From the NCBI GenBank assembly GCA_023078685.1, contig JALGAS010000004.1:1550001-1614000 (forward strand): 64,000 bases of DNA, in the 5' to 3' direction. Source of the stretch: Neopestalotiopsis rosae (Eukaryota > Ascomycota > Sordariomycetes > Amphisphaeriales > Sporocadaceae). Position numbers and translations under genes: made by a program. The notes under the pieces were generated by a model that saw only the letters and a list, made by a program, of their open reading frames with translations, did not search any database and was not told the origin of the DNA. Position 1 is the stretch's first letter, and the number at the start of each line of letters is the position of its first letter. This document shows positions 37,996 to 48,169 of the stretch, piece by piece.

Positions 37996-40194
37996 TCAAG
38001 GGAGAACGGGGAAGGCCGGGGTCTCGCCAACACCTTGGTAAATGATGGTATCATTATTAGGATTGTTGGCCGGCTCGGGATAGCCCATGAGCTGTCGGAT
38101 CAACTCCCACTTGTCCTTGGGACGCTCGGGATACGCATCCACCAGTCCCTGCCACCAAGACGTCTGTCCAAAAGTGACCTCGACCTCGGCATCGGTCTTG
38201 CTGAAACCCTCAGGGGTGTTGTAGACGTATCCGACGCGGGTCGAGTCGGGGAACCAGTAGTAGGCGCGGGTGGAAATGGCCAGCACGTCGTTGACGTAGA
38301 CCTCGAGCGTGCTGCCATCCAAAAAGACGCGCATCTTGACGTCGTCGAGCTGGGTGGTGCCGTTGACGCGGCGTTCCCACAGGCGCAGCTTGCCAACTTC
38401 TGGGGCGCAGTTGACGGTCGAGTTCTTGACGGCCGTGTTGCGCTGGATCGTGATGCTCTCGTTGGCGGGGCGGTAGACTACGGAGACGTCCTCGAATCTG
38501 TCCGAGCCCGGCTCGACGCCCTTGACGCTGCGAAAGATGGAGATACCAGCTGAGAATGAGCCGTAGTCCTCACTTCTGAGCGAAGCGTTGGGGAAGGAGA
38601 TGGTGGTCTCCAGTTCAAAGTGGCGGCTATCTGGGGATTGCTCCAAGGCACGGTAGATCTGGCGCTCACCGTCCTTGATTGTGACCTCATCGCCGCTGTT
38701 GTTTCTCGAAGGAGTGAAGACGGCGGCGGATTGGTTGCCCACAAAGGACTTTTCAGCATCAGTTCTGAATGCAGCGAGTTCCCTGGCAGGTCGTATACCG
38801 AGAGTGGTGAGATCGACAGTACCGTCTGACTTTGCACCGACAAGGCCATTGTTCTCAGTTGGGATAGCGGTCTTGAGATGGCCAGTCTTCACTGCCCAAC
38901 TTGCCTTTATACGAACCAGGGATGAATCCACGACATTCTCAATATCCTTGATGAAAAGCTCGCGTGGAAGAGTCAGTGCTCCAGAGTACTCAGTCTGGTA
39001 CTTGAGATCCTCGACTTGGTCCTCTCCAATGACGCACAAAGTATAACGTCGGAGATCGGTTCTGTTCTGGACACCAGTGCATGCGTATCCAAGACCCCAG
39101 TCAACGACTCCCTCGAAAGTGGTGTTGAGAATGACACTCTCATTGTGCTCGCTTCTGGCCCAGTGTCCGACTCGGTACAGGGACCAATGGTAGCTGTGAT
39201 CTTTGCGGCCAGACTCTGCGCCCATGGTGATGAGACCAAGTCCATCTTCGTCGTCGCCCTCGTGGCCCAAGGTGGTGAGTTGGGACGTCTCGTAGTTGCT
39301 TCCGTCGGACTCGTCGGACCCGGCCCAGCCAGAGCCCAGCTGAACAAAGGTAGAGTTGACATTCTCCTGGAGAATGGGACCCAGGTAGTCCCAGCTGGTG
39401 AAGTTGTTGGGCTCGGATTGACGGTAGAAGAACAGGCGAGGGCCATCACCGTGGATACCGCCGCTGACAGAGATGTACCAAGGTGCTTCCGTGTGGTTCC
39501 ACGTACCGTTTGGTGAGAGTAAGTCGTCGAATTGCTTACCCTGAACCACCCAAGGATCGCGGAAACCAGTCACGACGTTGCCAGTATAGGGAGGAGCCGT
39601 GATGACGGGAATGTTGGCGCCCTCTTCGGGCTTGATCCAAGTGTCACCGTTGTCCTCTGAGTAAGCCAGAGCTTGTGACTCGTAGCCATCATGGTAATCA
39701 ATGGACCAGGAGATTGGCAGACCTTTGACTGCTGTCCAAATCAGGGTAGGAAGACCGTTGTAGCCATGAGGGATTACGCTTCCGTCAAAGTCGGCGATGA
39801 AATCAACTTCGTTGCCGGCACCAATCGACACGGGGTTCTTGTACGTATTATGGTCCTTGAAGTGTAAAAGGTCTTGTGTAGTGCTACCGGCGATCGACTG
39901 GGTAAAGTACGTGCTGTTCTCAATGCCTCGGATGAAACTGTAGAGTGCTGACAAGTGGAGGGTGCCATTGTCGTCCATCCAGAAAGCCGTGGGATCGCCG
40001 ACGCTGTTGCTTGGGTGGATAAAGTGAGCTTTCGGCCGCCACTGCTCCCATAAAGAGGCATTGGTGTAGATGGACAGGTTGGCGGGAGGCGGCTGAGTGA
40101 AATCAGGGACGTTGGCACTGCGAGCACCAAGGGTATGGTTGGTGGCGTTGAAGAAGCCAGCCGCCAACCCGCTGTATGCTGCACTGCGCAACAT
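37996..40194 (-). CDS. GH32 beta-fructofuranosidase-like glycosidase
   Basis: Single exon. The first ATG in frame, at 40194, gives 732 residues; upstream codons lack an ATG. The five-bladed propeller of GH32 covers residues 50-480 and a beta-sandwich covers 530-710. The usual nucleophile motif WMNDPNG is replaced by NSVGDPTAFWMDDNGTLHL, where D67 of GDPTAF or an Asp of WMDD would serve. VVTGFRDPWVV (RDP at 212-214) is the transition-state motif. The acid/base Glu is not in a standard ECP motif; SNYETSQL is the best candidate. The C-terminal sandwich has LRLWERRVNG, RVFLDGSTLEVYVND and STRAYYWFPDSTRVG, clear GH32 signatures. Many NxS/T sites suggest secretion, though the N-terminal hydrophobic stretch is weak. 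Expected substrates are sucrose or fructans. The divergent active-site motif leaves specificity, and to a lesser extent activity, open. Confidence 0.88.
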   Translation of the reverse strand: MLRSAAYSGLAAGFFNATNHTLGARSANVPDFTQPPPANLSIYTNASLWEQWRPKAHFIHPSNSVGDPTAFWMDDNGTLHLSALYSFIRGIENSTYFTQSIAGSTTQDLLHFKDHNTYKNPVSIGAGNEVDFIADFDGSVIPHGYNGLPTLIWTAVKGLPISWSIDYHDGYESQALAYSEDNGDTWIKPEEGANIPVITAPPYTGNVVTGFRDPWVVQGKQFDDLLSPNGTWNHTEAPWYISVSGGIHGDGPRLFFYRQSEPNNFTSWDYLGPILQENVNSTFVQLGSGWAGSDESDGSNYETSQLTTLGHEGDDEDGLGLITMGAESGRKDHSYHWSLYRVGHWARSEHNESVILNTTFEGVVDWGLGYACTGVQNRTDLRRYTLCVIGEDQVEDLKYQTEYSGALTLPRELFIKDIENVVDSSLVRIKASWAVKTGHLKTAIPTENNGLVGAKSDGTVDLTTLGIRPARELAAFRTDAEKSFVGNQSAAVFTPSRNNSGDEVTIKDGERQIYRALEQSPDSRHFELETTISFPNASLRSEDYGSFSAGISIFRSVKGVEPGSDRFEDVSVVYRPANESITIQRNTAVKNSTVNCAPEVGKLRLWERRVNGTTQLDDVKMRVFLDGSTLEVYVNDVLAISTRAYYWFPDSTRVGYVYNTPEGFSKTDAEVEVTFGQTSWWQGLVDAYPERPKDKWELIRQLMGYPEPANNPNNDTIIYQGVGETPAFPVLP

Positions 40195-42181
40195 GATGTC
40201 TAAGGGCCCGATGTACGGGGGAAGAAGAGGATAAAAGACGAATGGGGGATGGAGGCTTTGTCCCTTCCTCACGATGATATCGCGGGAGATTGTTATCACT
40301 TATAGCTAGCTCTATTCTATTGCTGCCGAGTCCTCATTTAGTGATTGATCCATACTGGCCAAGAAACTCCCGACCCGCTGAGGCCATCCCGGCGGACCGT
40401 ATAATGCATTGGGGAGGAATTCGGTCGAGTATTTCTGACAGATACTGAGGGCCGGCGGGGCTCAGGGAGGCGGATCAGGGGCCGCCAGATCTGGTAACGA
40501 AATCCTTCGGTGATATTCGCACACTAAATGATGTGCAACATTCATCATCATTCTCTTTTCACCAAGTCTTGCCCGCTGGGCGTTCCAGAAAAGTCAATCA
40601 TTTAGCTACGTGATCTGATTGCGAGCTGGTTCTGCCTCCGAATGTGATTGATGATCTACCTCAGTCTCATATATTCCATTCTGAATTAGAGTCACTTGTT
40701 GCTGAAGTCTTCAATCTCGTAGCTCGTTGTCAGCTCGGTCTGTGTTCGGGGAAAAGGAGGGCTTAGTGTCATGTCTTAAAGCCGATCTGATAATGATCGT
40801 CTATAAGTGGATCAGTCGAGCGAGGAAGCTTTGGGAATTTATTATAGAGCCCACCGATCCCTTTTGCCAACCAGTAGAGCCAAGCAGCTGCCAAGCAGCT
40901 TTTACGTTCGCAAGAAACGCACCTGCCTTAATTCAACGGAATATACCGTACTCACCTGCAGAACCACAGGGCTGCAGAAGCCGCAGAAGCCGCAGAGCCA
41001 CATCTGGCTCCGTAAATCGAATTTTCCTTCTCCCTGACGTGCTTGACCTGTTCGCAAGAACTATCGAACGATCGGCAGCGCCATCAGACGATTCTGCCAA
41101 GAGACAGGAAGCATATGCGGTATTTGTCTGGCTGACTCAAAGTGACAAATACTATTTCGATGCCAAGAGCAGTGTCGTGAGTGTTGCTCGCCGTAAGGTG
41201 CGCGGAATTAGGCAAGCCACGCGTCGCTAAATGACAACCTGTTGGTCGTGAATTTTCTCGTTGAAATATGATCATAAGAAGAAAAGCTGCCAGAATATGA
41301 CGTCACTAATTAGAAGAAATCCACAACCAAGACGCTTGTCTGTGATGTTGCTCAAAAGTAGCAATGTTGTGCATATCGATGAACTTGATAAACATTCTTG
41401 AATTTCTGCGTTCCTGGACTCGGAAGTATCCGACATTGTCCTGTTCCTGAGCCAGACTAGGAGATCTTGCATATGCAGTCCTGCCGGTCGATATAGACCT
41501 GACTCGCCTCAAGATCATCTCACTTTTCACAGCGACAGAGGCATAGTCCATTGATCAGCAAGGTGTAACATTGTTTCCCTGCTCTTACACGCCTGTTTAC
41601 TGCTCAGGAAGCGTGACATGCTTGACTAATGCTAGTACCGGTAATGTTTCTTCTCCCACGTACCGATCACAACGTGTGCTGGCAGCGGGCCATCATTGCA
41701 TGCTTTTTTCGCTTGAGCTAAGAACAGGTGGGTAGCGGGTCGGTACGGACACTGGTGCAAGGAACATCCTCCATACTTTCGGCACTTCTAAATCCTTGGT
41801 CATGCACGATACGATCAATACTTCAGGTGGTGCAAAGAATCGTACATGGGGAATAGACTTAGTATACTTTGATGCCTCAAAGTCAATCAATATACTTCAT
41901 CCACGTTGACGAGTACAACTTACACAGTACATGAAGATGATTCATTGGGACGGGGCAGCCTGCCACCAAAAACACACCCAGCCCAAACCATAAAGCGCAA
42001 CTGCTACCGTGATGCAGCGAGTACAATACCAATTCACTACTTGACCTATGCAACTAACATTTCAAAATGTAGCGACATATTTAAGCACACCTAATAAACC
42101 ATTTATGCCAAAAAAAAAGATCATGATCATGTAATTGCAATGTTGCCAAAAACGCAAAAAGTTATCCGGGTGATGGATATA
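40195..42181. other. intergenic, no supported gene
   Basis: About 2 kb. An open frame of 167 codons on the plus strand (40727-41230) has no recognisable motif and crosses a simple GCAGAAGCC repeat (40971-40995), so I do not call it. The region next to 40195 is the promoter of the GH32 gene. Confidence 0.45.
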
Positions 42182-42253
42182 TGCATCCATCGGGAGTCGA
42201 ACCCGAGTCTCATGCTTGGAAGGCAAGAATGATAACCGCTACACTATAGATGC
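42182..42253 (-). tRNA. tRNA-Gly (anticodon TCC)
   Basis: The acceptor stem GCATCTA/TGGATGC has near-complete pairing with discriminator A. The D arm contains GTGTAGCGGTTATCAT. The anticodon loop CTTCCAA gives TCC, and the anticodon stem CTTGC/GCATG has one mismatch. The T arm is TCGGG-TTCGACT-CCCGA. There is no intron. It reads glycine GGA and probably GGG. Confidence 0.92.
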
Positions 42254-42982
42254 GGATCTTGGAAGATGTGCTCATAAAAAGCTTTACAACCCCTTGTCGC
42301 ATGCGCTAATTTTTCCCAACTCTGTCCCATTCCATTGCGGCCGTCTAGCTCGGAGACATTTGGCTCAGGTACCAGACACCAGCGGCTATCCCCGGGACTA
42401 ATGACATGGGCTGGAGCTGTTATGGTGTACGGCGTTGGCTGACCTTTACTTTGCGCTTGTGTTCATGTCAACCTTGTTATCGGAAGAGAAATCTTTCGAT
42501 TCGGCCCTCGATTGTGCGAACTCGTCGAAGTATTCAGTTATTGATGGGACTGGGAAATGATGAATAATTATGCCGTGTTCATTTTCAAGCTTTGCACAAT
42601 ACCAGCTTCTACATTTGGTTGGGTTTGAGCATGCATAGCGCGGATCACCAAGATGCGAGATTGCCCCAGTGCCCCTTGCAGATGTTGTAACTTGTATCCC
42701 TTGCAGCTTGAGAGTTCTATGTACACGCGGTGCCAACGCGAAATAGAAAACTCGGCCTTAGAAATTGACTATGTTCTTCCATCTTTGCATTTCACAAAAC
42801 AAAATGCTTCAGCTTCTCTGTCAACATGAATTTGTCACACGAAAACATAGCTTGCTCTGCTATAAGTAGGACAAGACGACATGAGTCAACAACACATTAT
42901 TTGAATAGACATTGATTATTTAGAGTCTAAGTATCACTCCTCATACCCTCACCACAAATTATCTCTTTTAGCCGCAGTATGC
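42254..42982. other. intergenic with one possible orphan exon
   Basis: A minus-strand frame open between stops at about 42446-42760 reads as protein-like (YACSNPTKCRSWYCAKLEN, then GIIIHHFPVPSITEYFDEF) but has no ATG start. I could not find partner exons. It may be part of a small cysteine-containing gene or its remnant. TATAAG on the plus strand near 42858 has no coding sequence behind it. Confidence 0.3.
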
Positions 42983-44044
42983 TCAGTCTAACCACGAGAA
43001 AAGCACCTCGTAGAATGCAGCAGGATCCTGCAAGAACGGCGCATGGCCCAAGCCGGGGAACATGTGGAAGGTCGAGTTGGGAATGGCAGCCGCGGCCTCG
43101 GGTCCAATGACATCGTAGTGGCCGAGCTTGGCGGCGACGTCGGCCGAGGACCAGGCCTTGCCGAGGGCCGTCACGTCGTTCTCGCCGACCATGAGGTAGG
43201 TGCGCGTCTGGAGGTTGGGCAGCTGGTAGACGTAGGGCTGGCTCAGCAGGACGCCCGTCACCAGGCTCATGACGTAGGCGAACTCGGTGCCGTGGGACCC
43301 GCCGTAGATGTTGGCGAGCATGTGCACCCACGTGTCGTACTGGGGCTCCCAGGTCGCGTTGGCAAAGTAGTTGGCGGCCTCGTAGGCCTTGAGCGTGTCA
43401 AAGGTCTGCACGATCTGGCCCTCGTACGTCTGGTCGACGGGCACAAAGGCGACGCCCTTGCCCACCCAGTCCTCGAGGCCGAGCGGGTCGACAAGCAGCA
43501 GCTGGTGCACCGAGTCGGGATACATGAGGCCGAAGCGGGCGCTGATCATGCCGCCCATGGAGTGACCCATGATGGTGACGGGGTCGGTGATGTTGAGCGC
43601 CGTGAGCAGGCTCTTGATGTTCATGGCCTGCTGGTCGACGCTGTACGAGTAGCCCAGGGGCTTTTGGGACTTGCAGAAACCAATGTCGTCCGGAAGAATG
43701 ACTCGGTAGCCGGCCGCCGACAGGTTGCGCGCCGTGTCCGACCAGGTGACGCTGCAAAAGTTTCCGCCATGGAGCAGCACAGCCGTCTTGTTGGCTGTGG
43801 CGCTGTAGTTGCTCGCAGGAGCAACGTCCATGAAGGCCATGGTCAAGTTTTGGTGCTGGTTATAAAAGTTGAACTGCTTCACCGGCCATGGGTACGTATA
43901 GTTGGATCCGTACAGGTCGTCCGGCACCGGGCCATCGTAGATGGTGCCGACGGGGTCCGGGTTCGACTGGGCCTGAGCGACGCCGACAAACAAGCCGGCC
44001 AGTACTGCGCAAGCCGCGCCGGTGACTGAGGAAACGGTCTTCAT
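42983..44044 (-). CDS. secreted alpha/beta-hydrolase
   Basis: Single exon, 353 residues. A signal peptide is evident (ACAVLAGLFVGVAQA, cleavage near residue 25). The catalytic elements of the alpha/beta-hydrolase fold are complete: the oxyanion region LLHGGNFC (90-97), nucleophile S162 in MGHSMGG, an Asp candidate at D290 in VGEND and H334 in GLGHAPF. Several NxS/T glycosylation sites fit secretion. This branch includes bacterial and fungal esterases, lipases and epoxide-hydrolase-like proteins. The GHSMGG box and lack of a halide or epoxide tyrosine pattern favour an esterase-type enzyme acting outside the cell. The neighbours give no hint of substrate. Confidence 0.9.
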   Translation of the reverse strand: MKTVSSVTGAACAVLAGLFVGVAQAQSNPDPVGTIYDGPVPDDLYGSNYTYPWPVKQFNFYNQHQNLTMAFMDVAPASNYSATANKTAVLLHGGNFCSVTWSDTARNLSAAGYRVILPDDIGFCKSQKPLGYSYSVDQQAMNIKSLLTALNITDPVTIMGHSMGGMISARFGLMYPDSVHQLLLVDPLGLEDWVGKGVAFVPVDQTYEGQIVQTFDTLKAYEAANYFANATWEPQYDTWVHMLANIYGGSHGTEFAYVMSLVTGVLLSQPYVYQLPNLQTRTYLMVGENDVTALGKAWSSADVAAKLGHYDVIGPEAAAAIPNSTFHMFPGLGHAPFLQDPAAFYEVLFSWLD

Positions 44045-45741
44045 ACTGGGCGATGCGACAAGTATAGTGCTCCGACGGCTTCCGCACGGAAAAATATGAT
44101 CAAGTCTGTGCTGACGTCTTTTCTTATTGGCTGCGCAGGATCACCTTGGTTGCATCTGCTCTGTAGCTTCCCGTGTCTTAAGCCTGGGAAGTTTCAGAAG
44201 GATGTGACTGACCTTGTGGCATTCCTGATGTTCTTGTATGTAAAAGCAGATCGCGCGGGCAGGGGTATTTGGTGTTCTGGTTCCAGTAGCTAAGACCGAC
44301 CACCGAGCGGCCTTGACTTCTAGATTTGGGGCCTCTCCACATTGCAACGGTCGTGATGTTAGTCTACCCGCGACCATGTACGATTATTGTTATTTCCATT
44401 GGGACTATGCAGTCCACTTTAGGGTCGTAGTAGTTCTGGAGGCTGGTCGCCACTCGGTGACTGGATCCTGTCCCTGGCATCTTGGCTCGGATATGTATTA
44501 CATAGTAATCGTTCAACTTCGCTCCAGGCTAACTTTCAATAAATGGTAACACCTTCTGCATGCAGAACTATTGGGACGGGCCGAGTCAAATTCATTTATA
44601 TAAGAGACCATTACCAGCGGCCATCCGTGCATGCGACGCATCGGATGCCTCTTCGTCCGCATTGCGATGGAATCAGCGATTTACTATGTGCAGCGGTATG
44701 TGGCGACTTTTGTCAAGTGCACCTGGTTGAGAGCTGGCATACATAGTAGAGATTGTTGCGTTGCCTGCTTCCAAGGATCTCATGGCCACCCCCGGTGGGC
44801 ATGTCGTTGTCATTGGTAATCTCGCAGCCCTGACGAGCCTCGGTCGACTCAACCCATATGTAGTATGTAACCCCTACTTGTTTCGCGCCGGGGAAGAGAG
44901 GCCAGATCGGGCCGGCGAACAGGAAAACCTCGCAAGCCTGGTTGAGCTGGGTAAAGACGGCCCAGCTGCGCAATACGATACGTACTACCTTGCTACTTAA
45001 CCCTTCAACCGTAATGCAGCAAGCAGTTGGGTTTGTTGCCCCTCTTATTCTGTCGTGCCGCTCAAATGCTTTAAACGGCCACCCGGGTGCATAGGCGAAA
45101 TATGAGTGCCCGCGAATGGACAAGGGTCGGACCTAGTTCCCACCAACCGGATAGTCTGGCATTGCGACCCTTGTTGACGGGAATGGCGCTATGGAGGGGG
45201 GTGGGGAGATTTGAGAACAAGCCCTTCAAGGCTTCGATTCTATGCAACTCTGCTGTTTGTTATCGACCCATGGATCTTATAATTCCAGTCTAGTGCGTTC
45301 GCTGCTTGCACTTGTTACGAGATTTGAAGCATGCGCGGAACATTCGGAGTTCGCGTAAAAATATAACAAGATTGAAGAGGTATAGCATGGCGTTCCCAGG
45401 GCCACGGTTACGTTTCGACAAGCCCAATTAGTAGTACCTCCAAATTATCCATCTCGGGTCGGTTCGAACCCTAGCGGTTTTCCCTTGGCCGTGTATCACA
45501 CCTGCAGATGTTGAGTTTTCAGGGTCGCAGCAGATCGCGGATTGAGAGAGGACGGTAGCGGGCTAGCCGACGAGGAAAGGGAGAAGCAAACTTTGACTTT
45601 CAGTATATGTCGCCGATGGCCACCGTGGATCGCGTAGCTCGAGTTGATGGTTTTTGAAATGTCTCTGGACCTTCATTAACTCATTCCGTCACTTTAGCTG
45701 CAGACATCTGCGCCTGCGCAGGCGCCAAGCGAGCGCCCACA
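44045..45741. other. intergenic, no supported gene
   Basis: About 1.7 kb between the divergent hydrolase and rhodopsin-like genes. Open frames are short and unremarkable. The only structured element I see is a 16-bp perfect palindrome directly before the rhodopsin-like start codon. Confidence 0.5.
45710..45725. promoter_or_regulatory. 16-bp perfect palindrome before a start codon
   Basis: GCGCCTGCGCAGGCGC is its own reverse complement and ends 16 bp before the ATG of the rhodopsin-like gene. It could bind a dimeric regulator or form a strong hairpin in the 5' leader and lower translation. Neither is shown by the sequence. Confidence 0.4.
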
Positions 45742-47281
45742 ATGTCTGAAAACATACCCGGTCCTAGTCGAGCGTCGGAGATCCAAATACCATGCATTGT
45801 TTTCATGATTACAACGCCACTCTTCGTGGGGATGCGGCTATGGGCACGAGTCAGGTCGAAAGCAGGGTTTGGCTGGGATGACTGGACAAGCTTGGCATCT
45901 GCTGTAAGTGTATTTCGACGGTTCTGTATACTCAGACTATGGGTTGTTACACTTCAAGAATAGACATGATGCCATTCAGAACATATCCAACTGGGCAGTA
46001 CCAAGGCGTCTGGAGACAATACATGAATTGTCCATGCTGACAAAATGTGCTCATAGACTTTTGCCATGATTGTCATGGCATTCATGCTGGCATCATGTAG
46101 TTATGGCTTCGGACAACACATTGCCAATCTGACTCCGCAGAACAAGATCATGACTCTCAAGGTAAAGACATTCGCATTACTTTATCACCTTCGAAGCATG
46201 CGCTGATACGAATATCCCACGAATAGATGTTCTTTGTGAGTCAGGTCTTCTACAAGCTGACCATCAACACGACAAAAATGTCAATTTTGTTCCTTTACCT
46301 TCGCATCTTTTTGCAGCGCTGGTTCCGAATAGCTTGCTACATATTACTCGCCATTGTCGCCTCATACATGATTGCTGCCTTCTTCGCCTCCGTTTTCCAG
46401 TGTACTCCCGTGCCTCGAGCCTGGAACAAGACGATAGCCGGGACATGCATCAACATTACGACGAACTGGTATGCCAACGCCGGTTTCTCCATCGCTACCG
46501 ATCTCACGATATTGGCCCTGCCAATGCAACCGATATACACTTCGAACCTTAGGATGAGGCAAAAAATTGCCGTCATGATTCTCTTTGCTCTTGGCGTATT
46601 GTAAGTCAAAGTTCATGCCGTGGCAAACGGTGGTTAAGCTAATGAGATGGTGCTCTTCAGTGTGGCCGTCACGAGTATCCTTCGCATGCAGACTCTCGAC
46701 TTTTCTTCGAGCAGTCTCGACACAACCTGTAAGCCATCAGCAACTGTCAAAACCCATAGACTATGATCTCATTCCTGTTTCTTCTCCTTTGATTCCGGCA
46801 TGGGCGCGGAGGCTAATAATCTCGACCACTGACAGATGACCTCGACTCTTCCATCTGGACAATGATTGAAGTAAACATTGCGATAATATGCTCATGCCTT
46901 CCCATGATGCGAGGACCTCTATCAATATGTTTCCCAACGATATTCACGCCACGTATGACCAAGGATTCCTACGAGAGCGGGGGTATCTCAAACGGAGACA
47001 GCACAACGGGCTCGGCAGGGTTGAGATCTCCGAGAAATCAGTGGACCCAGCTTCACGGATATCCCGACCATCGCGCGGGCATCAACCTCAACGAGATCAG
47101 CGCCACGCAGAAACGGCTTTCCGAAGACAGCACCGGTCAAATATTACCCGCGAGCAGCCCCAACCGCAGCCACAAGGTGCGGACCCCGAGCGACGCCAGT
47201 GGGATTCGGAAGCTCGTGCAGTACGAGGTTTCCTACACGCAACGAGAAGCCAACGGCTCAGATGAAGAAGGCAAGACTTGA
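45742..47281 (+). CDS. rhodopsin-like integral membrane protein (PTH11-related)
   Basis: Five exons (45742-45903, 46057-46161, 46227-46600, 46661-46728, 46836-47281) join to 384 residues. The seven-helix fungal rhodopsin-like domain begins with IPCIVFMITTPLFVGMRLWA and the family signature GWDDW. It continues with MFFVSQVFYKLTINTTKMSI, ITTNWYANAGFSIATDLTIL and MRQKIAVMILFALGVL, and ends with IWTMIEVNIAIICSCLPMMR. There is no N-terminal CFEM domain. The last 110 residues are a soluble Ser/Thr/Asn-rich tail likely to face the cytosol. Proteins of this type are receptor-like and include PTH11, which senses host surface cues in the rice blast fungus; most members have no known ligand. All introns are GT-AG and 60-160 nt long. 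Confidence 0.9.
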
Positions 47282-48169
47282 ACGATGTTTTTTATAACTC
47301 GGCCGAGATTTGGAAGAATCGAGAAGACAAGTCGAACGTATGACACCCAATCACCGGCGTGAAAGGACAAGAAAAAAGGGCCCAAGAAGTGGATCATACC
47401 ATGCACGGCCCTTGAGAATTGGCGATAGGACTCTCTGTACGACATGTATAGTCGACTCGACTTCGTGTCAAGTCCTTCGTCTCTGTGGTTGACTCGGCTT
47501 TATGGGATATAATGATCTCCGTTAACCCGAAGTCCCGAACTTCGCGACGGATACCTTGGAAAGGACGAATGGTTATGATGGACGGACGGAGATGGATTAA
47601 TCAGACGGTACAGGATGATCATAACGTGGATGCATGACTGCCCACGTGTCAAAGCAGATGGATGCATTTGAAGACATGTTGTCTTGAAAAAGATCTAGGG
47701 GTTCCCTTCATTTCCTTCGTTGGAGACCAGTTGCTTGGGGTAGGACTTTGTTATCGCTGAGTCACGGCCAGGACTGGCCAAGACTCCATGATATTTGTGG
47801 AGAAAGCAGGCACTGGAAGGATTCGTTAATTCCAAAAAGAGCCCTGATATCCATTCCTCCCATGCCACCCATATCACAGCCTTATTGAAATGCTGACGGT
47901 GGGGGCCAAAAATAGCCATTCGATGCAACTCTTACCGCGTTGGGGACATCACAATTGGGCCCGTTGCCCTCCTGAAATGAAATGTGAAAAGGGACTGAAC
48001 TATTTTGAGCTTACCTAGATACTGGCCAGATAGAAAATGGAAAAGGCGGTGCTTACACAGCCTGCCTTTTATCGCAGCGCTTTATAAAAACAGCGCCAAG
48101 CGCCATTATACTACAGATTGCCTGACCTTATTGCCATTCCATCCTCCCCCCTGTGATGCGCTCTCAGCC
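47282..48169. other. intergenic, no supported gene
   Basis: About 890 bp between the rhodopsin-like gene and the first HET-domain gene. I see no coding signal and no repeats. Confidence 0.5.

Noticed and set aside
40727..41230. 167-codon frame on the plus strand
   Set aside because: Contains a simple GCAGAAGCC repeat and no recognisable domain; possible but not supportable.
43043..44029. 328-codon open frame on the plus strand
   Set aside because: Antisense shadow of the secreted hydrolase, with low-complexity His/Val/Gly composition.
45452..45476. GGTTCGAACCC tRNA-like T arm
   Set aside because: Flanking bases do not form a T stem, acceptor or anticodon arm on either strand.
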